From positions 310,001 to 374,000 of the forward strand of contig NZ_AP024237.1 of the NCBI RefSeq assembly GCF_016592155.1: a stretch of DNA of 64,000 bases, written 5' to 3'. Below are positions 1-13,132 of this stretch, piece after piece; within the stretch, counting starts at the first letter, position 1, and every line of letters starts with the position of its first letter. The notes beneath the pieces are model-generated. The model was given only the letters and a program-made list of their open reading frames with translations, did not search any database and was not told the DNA's origin. Source of the stretch: Mycobacterium heckeshornense. GTDB lineage: Bacteria > Actinomycetota > Actinomycetes > Mycobacteriales > Mycobacteriaceae. A program made the translations under genes and the position numbers.

Positions 1-238
1 AGCCGCTGTTGGTCGAGGTTCCACTGGCCTGGCAATCCTTGGTGCCGCCGCGGCCGTTGGATACCTGACGATTGATCGAGGCGTCGTTGGCCCCGTTGTG
101 GCCGGGATCGAGGAACACGATCATGCCGGCGATGTTGGCCGGGATTGCGGGCGCCGTCGGGACAGCCGGCGTCAAGGCGGTGACGAGCACACCGGCGGCG
201 ATCGCGACCCCGACACGCGGGCAAACTCCTATGCGCAC
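1..238 (-). CDS. ami1: N-acetylmuramoyl-L-alanine amidase, N-terminal part (cut by window edge)
   Basis: Zinc-dependent peptidoglycan amidase of the Amidase_3 family, which cleaves the bond between MurNAc and the stem peptide outside the membrane. Only about the first 79 codons lie in the window; the rest runs off the left edge. Reading the minus strand from a GTG at 238 gives a signal-peptide-like hydrophobic N-terminus rich in Ala and Val, then a segment ending in D-P-G-H-N-G, whose His is the first zinc ligand of the family. After it come N-G-R-G-G-T-K-D-C and a Ser/Thr-rich stretch. The match to M. tuberculosis Rv3717 (Ami1) is close by recall, and the neighbouring ybaB-recR pair agrees. 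The GTG start is a choice; other starts just downstream are possible. Confidence 0.85.
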   Translation of the reverse strand, partial: MRIGVCPRVGVAIAAGVLVTALTPAVPTAPAIPANIAGMIVFLDPGHNGANDASINRQVSNGRGGTKDCQASGTSTNSG

Positions 239-336
239 CGCGCCACGGTAGCTCGCGGCCGTCTAGGCTGAAAGTTTCGAACCGCGCGGCAGCGGCAGGC
301 GAAACCAAGTCGAGATCAGAACGCAAGGGGACTGTC

Positions 337-672
337 ATGCAACCTGGAGGCCAGCCCGACATGTCGGCGTTGCTTGCCCAGGCGCAGCAGATGCAGCAAC
401 AGTTGATGGAAGCCCAGCAACAGCTCGCCAACTCCGAGGTGCGCGGTCAGGCCGGTGGCGGCCTGGTGCAGGTCACCGTGAAACGCAGCGGCGAGGTGGT
501 GGCCGTGACCATCGACCCCAAGGTCGTCGACCCGGACGACGTCGAGACCCTGCAAGACCTGATCGTCGGTGCGCTGGCCGATGCGTCGGCGCAGGTCACC
601 ACCATGGCGCAGCAAAAGCTGGGGCCGCTGGCCGGGGGGATGGGTAGCGCGCTCGGTCTACCGGAGACCTGA
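337..672 (+). CDS. ebfC: YbaB/EbfC family nucleoid-associated protein
   Basis: Small DNA-binding protein of the YbaB/EbfC family (111 residues), thought to bind DNA as a dimer and often paired with recR. The N-terminal half is a Gln/Ala-rich helix (residues 9-36). The core holds the conserved G-Q-A-G-G-G-L-V and the I-D-P-K-V-V-D-P segment, followed by a long helix. The C-terminus stops soon after A-G-G-M-G, so the long Pro/Gly-rich tail I recall from M. tuberculosis Rv3716c is missing. The ATG at 337 begins M-Q-P-G-G as in relatives. The stop lies 1 bp before the GTG of recR, so the two genes are probably cotranscribed and translationally coupled. Confidence 0.93.
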   Translation: MQPGGQPDMSALLAQAQQMQQQLMEAQQQLANSEVRGQAGGGLVQVTVKRSGEVVAVTIDPKVVDPDDVETLQDLIVGALADASAQVTTMAQQKLGPLAGGMGSALGLPET

Positions 673-673
673 C

Positions 674-1285
674 GTGTTCGAGGGGCCGGTCCAGGATCTG
701 ATCGACGAGCTGGGCAAATTGCCGGGCATCGGGCCCAAGAGCGCTCAGCGCATCGCCTTTCACCTGTTGTCGGTCGAGCCCGCCGACATCGACCGGCTCA
801 CCGCGGTGCTGGCGAAGGTCCGCGACGGAGTGCGGTTCTGCGCGGTGTGCGGCAACGTTTCCGATGACGAGCGGTGCCGGATCTGCGCGGACCCGCGCCG
901 CGACGCGTCGTTGGTATGCGTGGTCGAGGAGCCCAAGGACGTCCAGGCCGTCGAGCGCACCCGCGAATTCCGCGGCCGCTACCACGTGTTGGGCGGGGCG
1001 CTCGATCCGTTGTCCGGCATCGGGCCTGACCAGCTGCGGATCCGCGAGCTGCTGAATCGGATCGGGGAACGGGTCGACGGGGTCGATGTCACCGAGGTGA
1101 TCATCGCCACCGACCCGAACACCGAGGGCGAGGCCACCGCCACCTACCTGATGCGGGTCCTGCGCGACATTCCCGGGCTTAGCGTGACACGGATCGCCTC
1201 CGGCCTGCCGATGGGCGGCGACCTGGAGTTCGCCGACGAGCTGACCCTGGGCCGCGCTTTGCTCGGCCGACGCGCCATGGCGTGA
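674..1285 (+). CDS. recR: Recombination mediator protein RecR
   Basis: RecR loads RecA with RecF/RecO at gaps in DNA. The 203-residue product has the standard length. An N-terminal helix-hairpin-helix (L-P-G-I-G-P-K-S-A, about residues 16-24) is followed by a four-Cys zinc finger (Cys56, 59, 68, 71) and a Toprim domain that begins at V-V-E-E-P-K-D and includes the A-T-D-P-N-T-E-G-E motif. The GTG at 674 follows the ebfC stop directly. The open frame extends upstream into ebfC, but homologous sequence starts at V-F-E-G-P. Between recR and gatD (1286-1540) I see no gene; M. tuberculosis has Rv3714c here as I recall. Confidence 0.97.
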   Translation: MFEGPVQDLIDELGKLPGIGPKSAQRIAFHLLSVEPADIDRLTAVLAKVRDGVRFCAVCGNVSDDERCRICADPRRDASLVCVVEEPKDVQAVERTREFRGRYHVLGGALDPLSGIGPDQLRIRELLNRIGERVDGVDVTEVIIATDPNTEGEATATYLMRVLRDIPGLSVTRIASGLPMGGDLEFADELTLGRALLGRRAMA

Positions 1286-1540
1286 CCGTCGCCGTTGCGG
1301 CGAGCCGGTAACCAGCGAGCGGTCCACTGGCACTGTTCCGCGACGCCGGCTCGCCCACCCCGACCACCCAAGGACCCGTGCTCGGCGGCGACCGGCCGGT
1401 GGCAGCGTCGACAGGAGCTGGGCCAACTACAAGGTGGCGGTCGCGTACGACGGCGACCACCATCGACGTGGCCGCCGCCGCGACGTCAAGACGTCATACG
1501 GCGGGTGCGCAGCGCGGCGCTCGCCAGAGGCTGGCCGGCC

Positions 1541-2254
1541 TCAAACCCGGGCGGCCCGCAGCCGCTCGCGGCGCAGCAGGTCCACCTCGGACAGCTCCAG
1601 CGGCGGCAGCTCGCCGACGACTCGGCGCAGCAGCAGGTCGGCGAGTTCGGGATTGCGGGCCAGGCACGGCCCGTGCATGTAGGTGGCGATCACGCTGCCC
1701 TGGACCGCGCCGTCGAACCCGTCGCCGGCGCGGTTGCCCGCACCCTTTTTCACCGCGCCCAGCGGTGCCGCCGCGGCGCCGAGCACCGTGCCGCCGCGGT
1801 GGTTTTCAAAGCCGGTCAACGGCGCCGTCAACCCGTCCAGCAAAGGGGTGCTGACGAGCTCGCCGATGCTGCGTTTCGCCTGCGGCGAGGTGGTCACATC
1901 GAGCAGGCCCACCCCGTCGACGCGTTCACCCGCCGACGTCTCATACCAGTGCCCGAGCACCTGGATGGCCGCGCAGATCGCCAACACCGGAGCGCCGCGA
2001 GCCGCCGCGCGCTGCAGCCCCGGATGCTTGACGAGATGGCGGGTCGCCAGCCGCTGCGCATAGTCTTCCGCCCCGCCCAGCGTGTAGATGTCCAGGCTCT
2101 CCGGCACCGCGTCGGCCAGTGTGATCTCGACGGTCTCCGCGTCGATGCCGCGCATCCGCAGCCGCTGCCGCAGCACCGTCGCGTTACCGCCGTCGCCGTA
2201 GGTACCCATCACGTCGGGCAGCACCAGCCCGATCCGCACGCTCGAGTCAGCCAC
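1541..2254 (-). CDS. gatD: Lipid II isoglutaminyl synthase, glutaminase subunit GatD (CobQ2)
   Basis: Class I glutamine amidotransferase-like subunit that supplies ammonia to MurT so the D-Glu of lipid II becomes D-isoglutamine. The product is 237 residues from the GTG at 2254. Near the N-terminus is D-V-M-G-T-Y-G-D-G-G-N, the GatD substrate loop. The nucleophile Cys lies in A-I-C-A-A-I-Q-V-L-G, and the catalytic His is in the E-N-H-R-G-G region. The start overlaps the end of murT by 8 bp, a fixed coupling in this pair. A longer upstream reading exists but runs through murT in another frame and has no homology. Confidence 0.95.
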   Translation of the reverse strand: MADSSVRIGLVLPDVMGTYGDGGNATVLRQRLRMRGIDAETVEITLADAVPESLDIYTLGGAEDYAQRLATRHLVKHPGLQRAAARGAPVLAICAAIQVLGHWYETSAGERVDGVGLLDVTTSPQAKRSIGELVSTPLLDGLTAPLTGFENHRGGTVLGAAAAPLGAVKKGAGNRAGDGFDGAVQGSVIATYMHGPCLARNPELADLLLRRVVGELPPLELSEVDLLRRERLRAARV

Positions 2255-3479
2255 GGCGCCCCAGCTTCCGCTGCAGCTGCAGGAATGCGGTGTAGTTGGC
2301 GAGGACTTCGACATGGCCGGGCGGGCAGGACGCGATGGCCGCGGTGGTGTCGTGGACCAGCGTGTGCTCGACCCCCGCATACCCCAGCCGCACCGCCAGG
2401 TCGGTGGCCCGCTCGCCGGCGGCCACCACAGCGACGCCCTCGAGCTGCTCGAAGCGCACGTCCCACAGCCAGGACAGGTCCTCGCCGTCGGGCACCCGCC
2501 CGTTGACCGCGATGACCAGGCCGGCCGCGTTCCTATCCACCATCGACAGCGCTTCCTGCCAGCCGGCGGGGTTTTTGGCCAGCAGCATCCGCACGGTGTG
2601 GCTGCCGACGCGCACCGTGCGATAGCGCCCGGCGACCTCGTCGACCCCGCACACCGCTGCCGCCGCGGCCACCGGATCGGCGCCCAACGCCGCGGCGGCC
2701 GCGACGGCCTGGGCGGCGTTGCCGCGATTCACCGCACCCGGCAGGCTCAGCCGCATCGGTATAGCCAACCCGTCGGGCCCGTGGAGGGCGTCGTCGTCGT
2801 ACCACCAGTGCGGGCTGGGCCGTTTGAAGTCGGTGCCGGTGGAATACCAGTGCGCCTTGTCGCGGACGATCACCTCGCCGCTGCGCGGGCAGCTGACCGA
2901 GTCGGCCGCCCAGGCGCCGCCCGCGGCCACCCACACCACGTGGGGGTTGTCGTAGGCGGCCGAGGTCATCAGCACGTCGTCGCAATTGGCGACCACCACC
3001 GTCTCCGGGTGGCGGGCCAGGCCGGCGCGCAGCGTGCGTTCGATGACGTTGATCTCGCCGACCCGGTCCAGCTGGTCGCGGGACAGGTTGAGCAGCACGA
3101 CGACCGCGGCCTCTACCGCGTCCAGGACGTGCGGAACATGCATTTCGTCGACTTCCAGGGCGGCCAGCTGTGCGTCGCGGTCAGCGGCCAGCGCGGCGAT
3201 GAGTCCGGCATCCATGTTGGCGCCCTCGGCGTTGGTGGCCACCCGGCCGTCAACCGTGCCCAGCGCTGCCGCGGTCATGCGGGTGGTGGTCGACTTGCCG
3301 TTGGTACCGGTGACGATGACCGTGCGCCGGCCCGCGCCCAGCTGACGCAGGATCGAACGGTCCAGGGTCATGGCGACCAGACCGCCGATCATCGCGCCGG
3401 CCCCGCGGCCGGTCGCCCGCGACGCCCACCGCGCACCCGCGCCGGCGGCCAGTGCGAGACGTCCGCGGGTGGTGATCAC
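2247..3479 (-). CDS. murT: Lipid II isoglutaminyl synthase, Mur ligase subunit MurT
   Basis: ATP-dependent Mur-ligase-like partner of GatD; it activates the D-Glu carboxylate of lipid II at the cytoplasmic membrane. The product is 410 residues. The Mur ligase P-loop T-G-T-N-G-K-S-T spans residues 57-64, followed by the central ligase domain and a C-terminal DUF1727 domain. The zinc ribbon seen in firmicute MurT is reduced here: I find C-P-R-S-G but not the full set of four Cys. The GTG at 3479 (V-I-T-T-R-G-R) was chosen over an upstream in-frame ATG because homology starts there. The 3' end overlaps gatD by 8 bp. Confidence 0.95.
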   Translation of the reverse strand: MITTRGRLALAAGAGARWASRATGRGAGAMIGGLVAMTLDRSILRQLGAGRRTVIVTGTNGKSTTTRMTAAALGTVDGRVATNAEGANMDAGLIAALAADRDAQLAALEVDEMHVPHVLDAVEAAVVVLLNLSRDQLDRVGEINVIERTLRAGLARHPETVVVANCDDVLMTSAAYDNPHVVWVAAGGAWAADSVSCPRSGEVIVRDKAHWYSTGTDFKRPSPHWWYDDDALHGPDGLAIPMRLSLPGAVNRGNAAQAVAAAAALGADPVAAAAAVCGVDEVAGRYRTVRVGSHTVRMLLAKNPAGWQEALSMVDRNAAGLVIAVNGRVPDGEDLSWLWDVRFEQLEGVAVVAAGERATDLAVRLGYAGVEHTLVHDTTAAIASCPPGHVEVLANYTAFLQLQRKLGRRG

Positions 3480-3577
3480 ATTCGGGAGTGTAGGGCGCAG
3501 CCGGTCCCCCCCACTTGAGGCGGCGACACGGAGCTCAGCGACCCGGCGATGTCGGTTCGGCGTGCCATCCTCCATTT

Positions 3578-4567
3578 ATGGCGACAACCTGGGGCCTACC
3601 GGCCACCGAACCCGGTGCAGGCTGGGCCGTTATCGACGTCGAAACCTCGGGTTTTAGACCCGGCCCCGCCCGGATCATCAGCCTGGCTGTGCTGGCACTC
3701 GACGCCGATGGCCGCGTGGAACAGTCGGTGGTCAGCCTGCTCAACCCGGGGGTGGATCCGGGTCCCACCCACGTGCACGGTTTGACCGCGGCCATGCTCG
3801 AAGACCAGCCCCAGTTCGCTGACATTGTCGACGACGTGGTCAAACTGCTCGACGGCCGCACGCTGGTGGCGCATAACGTGGCGTTCGACTACGCGTTTCT
3901 TGCCGCCGAAGCCGAATTCGCCGACGCGGAGCTTCCCGTCGACACCGTCATGTGCACGGTCGAGTTGGCCCGCCGGCTTGACCTCGGGGTCGACAATCTG
4001 CGGCTGGAGACGCTCGCCGCGCACTGGGGTGTGGCACAGCAGCGGCCGCACGACGCGTTCGACGACGCGCTGGTGTTGAGCCGGGTGCTGCCCGCGGCGC
4101 TGGAGCGTGCCCGCCAACGTGATGTGTGGTTGCCCGTGCGTCCGGTCACCCGGCGCCGCTGGCCGAATGGCAGGGTCACCCACGACGAGCTGCGCCCGCT
4201 GAAGATGCTCGCCTCACGCATGCCCTGCCCTTACCTCAACCCAGGGCCGTATGTCCAGGGCCGGCCGCTGGTCCAGGGTATGCGAGTTGCCCTGGCCGCC
4301 GAATGCAGCCGCACCCACGAAGAACTGGTCGAGCGGATCCTGCACGCGGGATTGGCCTACAGCGATGCGGTGGACCGGGACACTTCGCTGGTGGTCTGCA
4401 ATGATCCGCGCCCGGTCCACGGCAAGGGCTACCTGGCGCGCGAGCTGGGCGTGCCGGTGGTCTCCGATGCGGTATTCCTCGACTGTGTAAGCGAAGTCCG
4501 CGGCGGCACGGCCATCGAAGAATTCATCGACCCCGCCCGGGTGGACGAGCAGTTCGTGTTGTTTTGA
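3578..4567 (+). CDS. dnaQ: DnaQ-like DEDD exonuclease with C-terminal BRCT-like domain
   Basis: Protein of the DnaQ 3'-5' exonuclease superfamily, 329 residues, the length I recall for Rv3711c. The Exo I motif gives Asp20 and Glu22 (V-I-D-V-E-T-S-G). The middle motif is H-N-V-A-F-D-Y, and Exo III is H-D-A-F-D-D-A, so the DEDDh residues are present. Residues from about 240 on resemble a BRCT domain, as in other actinobacterial DnaQ-like proteins. The ATG at 3578 starts the M-A-T-T-W-G segment found in relatives; the frame is open further upstream without homology. It may act in repair more than as the main replicative proofreader, since mycobacterial DnaE1 carries its own PHP-domain exonuclease. 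Confidence 0.92.
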   Translation: MATTWGLPATEPGAGWAVIDVETSGFRPGPARIISLAVLALDADGRVEQSVVSLLNPGVDPGPTHVHGLTAAMLEDQPQFADIVDDVVKLLDGRTLVAHNVAFDYAFLAAEAEFADAELPVDTVMCTVELARRLDLGVDNLRLETLAAHWGVAQQRPHDAFDDALVLSRVLPAALERARQRDVWLPVRPVTRRRWPNGRVTHDELRPLKMLASRMPCPYLNPGPYVQGRPLVQGMRVALAAECSRTHEELVERILHAGLAYSDAVDRDTSLVVCNDPRPVHGKGYLARELGVPVVSDAVFLDCVSEVRGGTAIEEFIDPARVDEQFVLF

Positions 4568-4572
4568 CGCCG

Positions 4573-6524
<1,952 letters not shown>

Positions 6525-6641
6525 CCCCGCTCTACCCGCAGCCCAAAATGCGGGCGGCGCGACCCGCGTCGTCACCCGGGCGGCCACGTATTCTGTTCTG
6601 GACTCATACCAGGTGAATCTCGCGGGACCGGAAGGGCAACG

Positions 6642-8950
<2,309 letters not shown>

Positions 8951-8957
8951 TCCGCGG

Positions 8958-10118
8958 GTGAGTTTGGCCCATGCCCGCCGGGTCACGCGGTGTTCGCTGA
9001 CGGCCGCGTCTGTTGCGTGTTTTCTTGTGCCACAAGCATTTTCGTTTGCCAACGCCGATCCGCCCGCACCGATGCCGGAGCCGGTGCTGCAGCCGCTGGC
9101 GCCGGGTGAGGTAATACGGCTGGGCCCCACCGCCGGCACCGGCACACCCACCCGCGACTATGGCATCGGCGCCACAGACCTGTGCGCGTTCATGGAGTTT
9201 CCCAGCGGAGTGCTGCAGGTCTGCGGGGACAGCTTTGCCGGGCAGGGGGTGGGCTTCGGCCCGGGGTTCGCGCCGATCGCACTGCACGTCGACACCGCCT
9301 CGGTCGACGATCCGGCCGGCGTGCATTACTTCGGCGTGATGGGGGTGTGGGAGCCGCTGCTGGCCGAACCCACGCCGCCCGGGGCGTCGCAACTGCCGGC
9401 CGGGGTGGTGCAGATCAACCGGCAGAACTATCTGCTGGTCACCACTGCCGTCAACCTGATGCCGCAGTCCTCCCGACTGGTGAAAGCCGACCCGGCGCAA
9501 GGGAGTTGGCCGACCGTGCCGGGATCAGTCAGGGACGCCGCCTACCAGGGTGGTCGGCAGTCGCAGATCAGCGGCTACTACGACCCGGTGCCAACGGCCG
9601 ATTCACCGACCGGCTGGGTTTACATCGTGGCCGATAGCTTCGACCGCACCCAGCCGGTCGTGCTCTACCGTGCGACGCCGGAGGCATTCACCGACCGCTC
9701 GCGCTGGCAAGGCTGGGCCGGCGGGCCCGACGGCGGCTGGAACAAGCCACCCACCCCGTTGTGGGACGACCAGGTCGGCGAGATGAGCTTCCGGCAGATC
9801 GACGGCAAGGCGGTGCTGTCGTATTTCAACGCCAGCACCGGCAACATGGAGGTCCGGGTGGCCAACGATCCGACCTCGCTGGGCACCGCGCCGGTGACCA
9901 CGGTGGTGCAGCACGACGAGTGGCCCGAGCCCGCGGAAAGCCTGCCGCCGCCGTATGACAACCGGCTCGCTCAGCCTTACGGCGGATACATCTCGCCGGG
10001 CTCGACGCTGGACGAGCTTCGGGTGTTCGTCAGCCAGTGGAACAACGCCGACCCGCGAGCCCGCGCCCCCTACCGGGTGATCCAGTTCGCGGTTAATCCG
10101 TTCAAGCCGGACGAATAG
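8958..10118 (+). CDS. Secreted DUF4185 protein
   Basis: Exported protein of unknown role, 386 residues, similar to Rv3707c by position and sequence. The N-terminus has basic residues, a hydrophobic stretch and an Ala-rich site (F-A-N-A-D-P-P) that looks like a Sec signal peptide cut near residue 33. The mature part is a DUF4185 domain with repeated D-x-F-x-G and aromatic-rich motifs, suggesting a five-bladed beta-propeller or glycosidase-like fold. Catalysis cannot be assigned from the sequence alone. It starts at a GTG 7 bp after asd. A second DUF4185 gene lies at 37850-39294. Confidence 0.85.
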   Translation: MSLAHARRVTRCSLTAASVACFLVPQAFSFANADPPAPMPEPVLQPLAPGEVIRLGPTAGTGTPTRDYGIGATDLCAFMEFPSGVLQVCGDSFAGQGVGFGPGFAPIALHVDTASVDDPAGVHYFGVMGVWEPLLAEPTPPGASQLPAGVVQINRQNYLLVTTAVNLMPQSSRLVKADPAQGSWPTVPGSVRDAAYQGGRQSQISGYYDPVPTADSPTGWVYIVADSFDRTQPVVLYRATPEAFTDRSRWQGWAGGPDGGWNKPPTPLWDDQVGEMSFRQIDGKAVLSYFNASTGNMEVRVANDPTSLGTAPVTTVVQHDEWPEPAESLPPPYDNRLAQPYGGYISPGSTLDELRVFVSQWNNADPRARAPYRVIQFAVNPFKPDE

Positions 10119-10515
10119 GCGACGCTAGGACGCCGCGTTCGGTCCGGGACGGTCCCCAGGGAGCGCCATCGGCTGGTTAGTGAACGAAAAATATGTTGGC
10201 GCAAGGCAAATATGTATCAGCGACGCCCGGGGGTTTGGGCCTGGTCAGAGGATGCCGTCGAAACTGGCATCCGAGTAGTGATCGGGGTGCTCGCGCTGCC
10301 GCATACCGCGAGCCGGCCCGCCGGTACAGGCCGCTTTGTAAGCGCACCGCAGTGCCCAGCACCTACCGTTGAAGTGTCCAATGCTGCCAATACCGCTGAA
10401 TGCACGTCGATTCACGTTTCTAAGCCCGTGCGGTATTGACCTTGCAAATTCAGATCGGGACGGTAGCGATACTTACCAGCACCAGTCGGTGACGCATTCT
10501 CCCTGCGCAACTCCA
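10119..10515. other. Gene-free spacer next to an accessory locus
   Basis: About 400 bases between the DUF4185 gene and the recombinase remnant. Base composition is less GC-rich than the surroundings, with A/T-rich stretches such as the one around 10186-10215, where AAATATGT is repeated nearby. No open frame here shows recognisable protein features, and I see no tRNA, terminator or clear terminal inverted repeat. It is probably the worn edge of an insertion. Confidence 0.5.
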
Positions 10516-10971
10516 TCAGCGAAAAAACCACAGAGCGAAGGGGATCGTCCCAATTAGAACGATCGCGGCTGAGCTGACGATGCTGACGCCAATGTCCCGA
10601 ACAAACATTAGCCGCCCACCCGCGCTGCTGGTCTGGGTGGCCACGGTGGAAAATCGAAGTCCGATGCCGCAGGCCTCCAGCCCGCTCACGAGTTTGAGCA
10701 GGTGTGCCAGGGGGCGGCACAGCCGGTCCAGCCGCCACATCAACAGCACATCCCTGGCGCGGGCGTAGGCGAGCAGGGTCGCCAACTGGGGGCGGTGATC
10801 CCGGCCCCGACATTGGTTTCCGTCCAAATCCGACCCGCACCAGTTGATTTCAACGCTTGGGTTTGCATGTGGCAGTTCTGCTGCGCGGTCGACACCCGCG
10901 CAGCGGCCTCGTTGCTTACCTTCCCCGGCTCGGGTCGACATCGCGGTCTGGTGGCCGAGGCTGGCGCGCAA
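10516..10971 (-). pseudogene. Serine recombinase fragment joined to a membrane-protein tail
   Basis: One frame of 151 residues that looks like two pieces. Residues about 55-122 resemble the middle of Tn3-type resolvases: R-P-Q-L-A-T-L-L, then L-L-M-W-R-L-D-R-L, then G-I-G-L-R-F and G-G-R-L-M-F. The N-terminal catalytic Ser region is not recognisable, and the C-terminal DNA-binding domain is gone. Instead the frame ends in a hydrophobic helix (I-V-L-I-G-T-I-P-F-A-L-W) that closely resembles the end of the membrane protein at 11309-11647. It is therefore probably a dead recombinase that replaced most of a second copy of that membrane gene. Confidence 0.6.
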
Positions 10972-10983
10972 CGGCTTTGATAG

Positions 10984-11298
10984 TCAAATTGGACCGATGG
11001 CGTGCGCCACGATGAACCCGACGGTGAACACGACGGCCGACAGCGGGACCGACAATGAGCCGATGAGGATTCCCCGGCCGATTTGCCCCGCTGTGCCGGG
11101 GCGCTTCGCGAGGAGGCTGTAGACGGCCAGATCGATGACTGCCAGTGCCGGTAGCACGTAAATAAACAGTGGAAGTACGTAATACATGGCGGCTGCCCAC
11201 GCGGGGATTTCCACTGCGAGACTAGTCACCAGTGCGGCCAAGAAGCTCTTTACGCCATAGCGGTCCTTCGCCGTCCCTGTCAGCGAACTTTTCTGCAT
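10984..11298 (-). CDS. Small polytopic membrane protein (possible immunity partner)
   Basis: Product of 104 residues from ATG 11298. After a hydrophilic N-terminus (M-Q-K-S-S-L-T-G) come hydrophobic stretches at about residues 18-60 and 75-100, consistent with three or four membrane helices. I recognise no domain. It begins 10 bp after the stop of the membrane gene upstream (11309-11647) on the same strand, in the same apparent operon as the type VII-like genes at 11666-13434. A role as immunity or accessory protein to the large exported protein is inference from position only. An upstream in-frame start at 11376 would overlap the previous gene. Confidence 0.6.
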   Translation of the reverse strand: MQKSSLTGTAKDRYGVKSFLAALVTSLAVEIPAWAAAMYYVLPLFIYVLPALAVIDLAVYSLLAKRPGTAGQIGRGILIGSLSVPLSAVVFTVGFIVAHAIGPI

Positions 11299-11308
11299 GA
11301 GCAACCGA

Positions 11309-11647
11309 TCAACGAAGTTCCCAAATGGCGTAGACGATTGACCCGATAAGAACAATCGTGCCTGAACCCACAGCACTCAGGGCAACGCCGCGAACACAGG
11401 GCGATCGTGATGTGAGGAGCAAACCACTTACCACCGCGGATGCCACCATAGTGACTGCAGCTCCCGATATGAACCAGGCACGCTCACCTTCATATGCACT
11501 GTGCGTCGTGAAGGGAGGTACTTTACCCAAAAGCCATAAAACGATGAACATTGCCCCCAATACGAGTTGAACGACGAATGGCAACGCCCACGTGGCCGTG
11601 GACCAGACCCGAGAGTCAAGGTCACGCAACGAATTAATCGATGGCAT
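11309..11647 (-). CDS. Small three-helix membrane protein (possible immunity partner)
   Basis: Product of 112 residues. Hydrophobic segments lie at roughly residues 20-42, 58-80 and 90-108, separated by short charged loops, so a three-helix membrane protein is likely. A strong GGGAGG ribosome site sits about 5 bases before the ATG, and the gene starts 18 bp after the large exported-protein gene. Its last 20 residues are echoed in the tail of the broken frame at 10516-10971, evidence for an earlier duplicate. Family not recognised. Duplicated small membrane genes behind a toxin-like gene are a usual pattern for immunity genes, but this is inference. Confidence 0.65.
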   Translation of the reverse strand: MPSINSLRDLDSRVWSTATWALPFVVQLVLGAMFIVLWLLGKVPPFTTHSAYEGERAWFISGAAVTMVASAVVSGLLLTSRSPCVRGVALSAVGSGTIVLIGSIVYAIWELR

Positions 11648-11665
11648 AAGCCTCCCTCTCTGGAT

Positions 11666-13132
11666 TCAGGCCGGGATTCCGGGACCCGAACGCGGCGTGG
11701 GCACAGACGGCGGGCTGGACACAGGACCGAAGTCGGTGGCGGGCAGCGGAACGCGGATATCATATCGGGGGTTCCACGTGCCCCGGTCGAACGGCTCGAA
11801 CGCACGCCCGCCGATACCCACATCATGGTGTCGCGGAAGATTCAGGGCAGGTCCCCCAGAATCTCCCACCTGAGCTGGGTCGATCAGCACTGTATGCGTG
11901 GAGCCGTTGGGCAGGTCTTGATAAACCTCCATCGACGGATAATCCGTGCGGGTCCCATCGACATGGACGCCTTGCGGTCCCGGTGTGAACACCAGATCGC
12001 CATTGACCGTCCACGGATGAAACGGCTCAGGCGGATTTCTCGAGAAGCCCGGTGCGAATGGGTTGCCGGCGTCGTATTTGATGCGCACGGAACCGTCGGG
12101 AAGTTGCGTCACGGTGCCCTGCGGAACACCCACCTTCACCTGTCCGGGTCCACCACCGTCCGTTTCTTGCACCGAGGGATTCTGCCGCATCACGACGATG
12201 CCGTTCTCATAGTCGATATAGGTGGTGACCCGGGCATTTTCGGGATCGAAGTTTGGGCTCGCTCTTCTGTTGTCGCCCAAGTCACGCGTGAACGGGGGAA
12301 GAGGATTACTGGTTACGTCGCGTTGTTCGATCCATTGCGAGACACGCACCTCACCCTGTCCCGGCACCGGATTGATTCTCACCACGCGAATTTCGGGGGG
12401 AACACCCTGGTACTTGGGGTCGTAGCTGTGCGGGTCGAGGGCGGCGGCGGTATCCCAATCAGCAGCCGATACCGGCTCGCGGCCAAAGACCTGCTTGAAG
12501 GCGTCGATCTGATTCTGGCGGCGTTTACCTTCGTCTGCGGCGTTCCCCGGTGCTTCCTTGAGTGTCTTGTTGTCGAGGGGTCGGGCGCCGCCTGATTGCT
12601 CGAAGTTGAGGCTGCCCCAATCCGCGCTGACGGTTTGGAGTTCGCCGGTGATGTGCTGGTCGTGGGCGACCAGATGGCCGAGGCGGTGGCGGATGAAATT
12701 CGCGTGGGATTGGGCCTGGGCCTGGCGCTGCGCGTGCTGCTCGCGGGTGCTGGCCGAATGGGTATCGGCCACGCTGTAGTCCTCGCCCACCCGAAAACCG
12801 TCGCGCTCGGCGTCATCAACCGCGTCCAAGACCGCCCGCCGGCCGGCCTCAAGCATGTCTTGGCCGTTGCGGGCGATGACCGCGGCATCGGCGGCGCTCC
12901 ACAAAAACGGGCGCGCCCGACACACATCCATCTCGGCCTGGGCGATCGCTGCGTCGGCGGCCTCACCCTCCCACTCCGCACCCCCCGGGGCGCGAACCTC
13001 GCGGGCCAGCCGCTGCAGCGTTTCCTCCACCCCGGCGATGCGCTCACACCAGTCGGCGAAGCGCCCCAGATGGTCGAATGTCGAGGCCTTCAGCTCCGAG
13101 AGGGTGGGCCAGCCCCCCGGCACACCGGCCAT
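11666..13132 (-). CDS. Probable ESX (type VII) exported protein with WXG-type N-terminus, toxin-like layout
   Basis: Product of 488 residues. The first 110 residues look like a WXG100-type helical hairpin: W-P-T-L-S-E-L-K at the start, W-E-G at residues 54-56 and Ala-rich helices around it. A Y-S-V-A-D sequence fits the YxxxD/E export signal. A Gln/His-rich helical linker follows, then a Pro/Gly-rich C-terminal region (about residues 200-488) with many short beta-type motifs and the conserved-looking H-H-D-V-G-I-G-G. I cannot name the C-terminal domain. The ATG at 13132 overlaps the stop of the upstream partner by 1 bp (TGATG). Similar proteins exist in other mycobacteria as I recall, without known activity. 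Confidence 0.7.
   Translation of the reverse strand: MAGVPGGWPTLSELKASTFDHLGRFADWCERIAGVEETLQRLAREVRAPGGAEWEGEAADAAIAQAEMDVCRARPFLWSAADAAVIARNGQDMLEAGRRAVLDAVDDAERDGFRVGEDYSVADTHSASTREQHAQRQAQAQSHANFIRHRLGHLVAHDQHITGELQTVSADWGSLNFEQSGGARPLDNKTLKEAPGNAADEGKRRQNQIDAFKQVFGREPVSAADWDTAAALDPHSYDPKYQGVPPEIRVVRINPVPGQGEVRVSQWIEQRDVTSNPLPPFTRDLGDNRRASPNFDPENARVTTYIDYENGIVVMRQNPSVQETDGGGPGQVKVGVPQGTVTQLPDGSVRIKYDAGNPFAPGFSRNPPEPFHPWTVNGDLVFTPGPQGVHVDGTRTDYPSMEVYQDLPNGSTHTVLIDPAQVGDSGGPALNLPRHHDVGIGGRAFEPFDRGTWNPRYDIRVPLPATDFGPVSSPPSVPTPRSGPGIPA

Noticed and set aside
569..673. Upstream extension of recR to position 569
   Set aside because: It overlaps ebfC in another phase, and homology to RecR starts at the GTG at 674.
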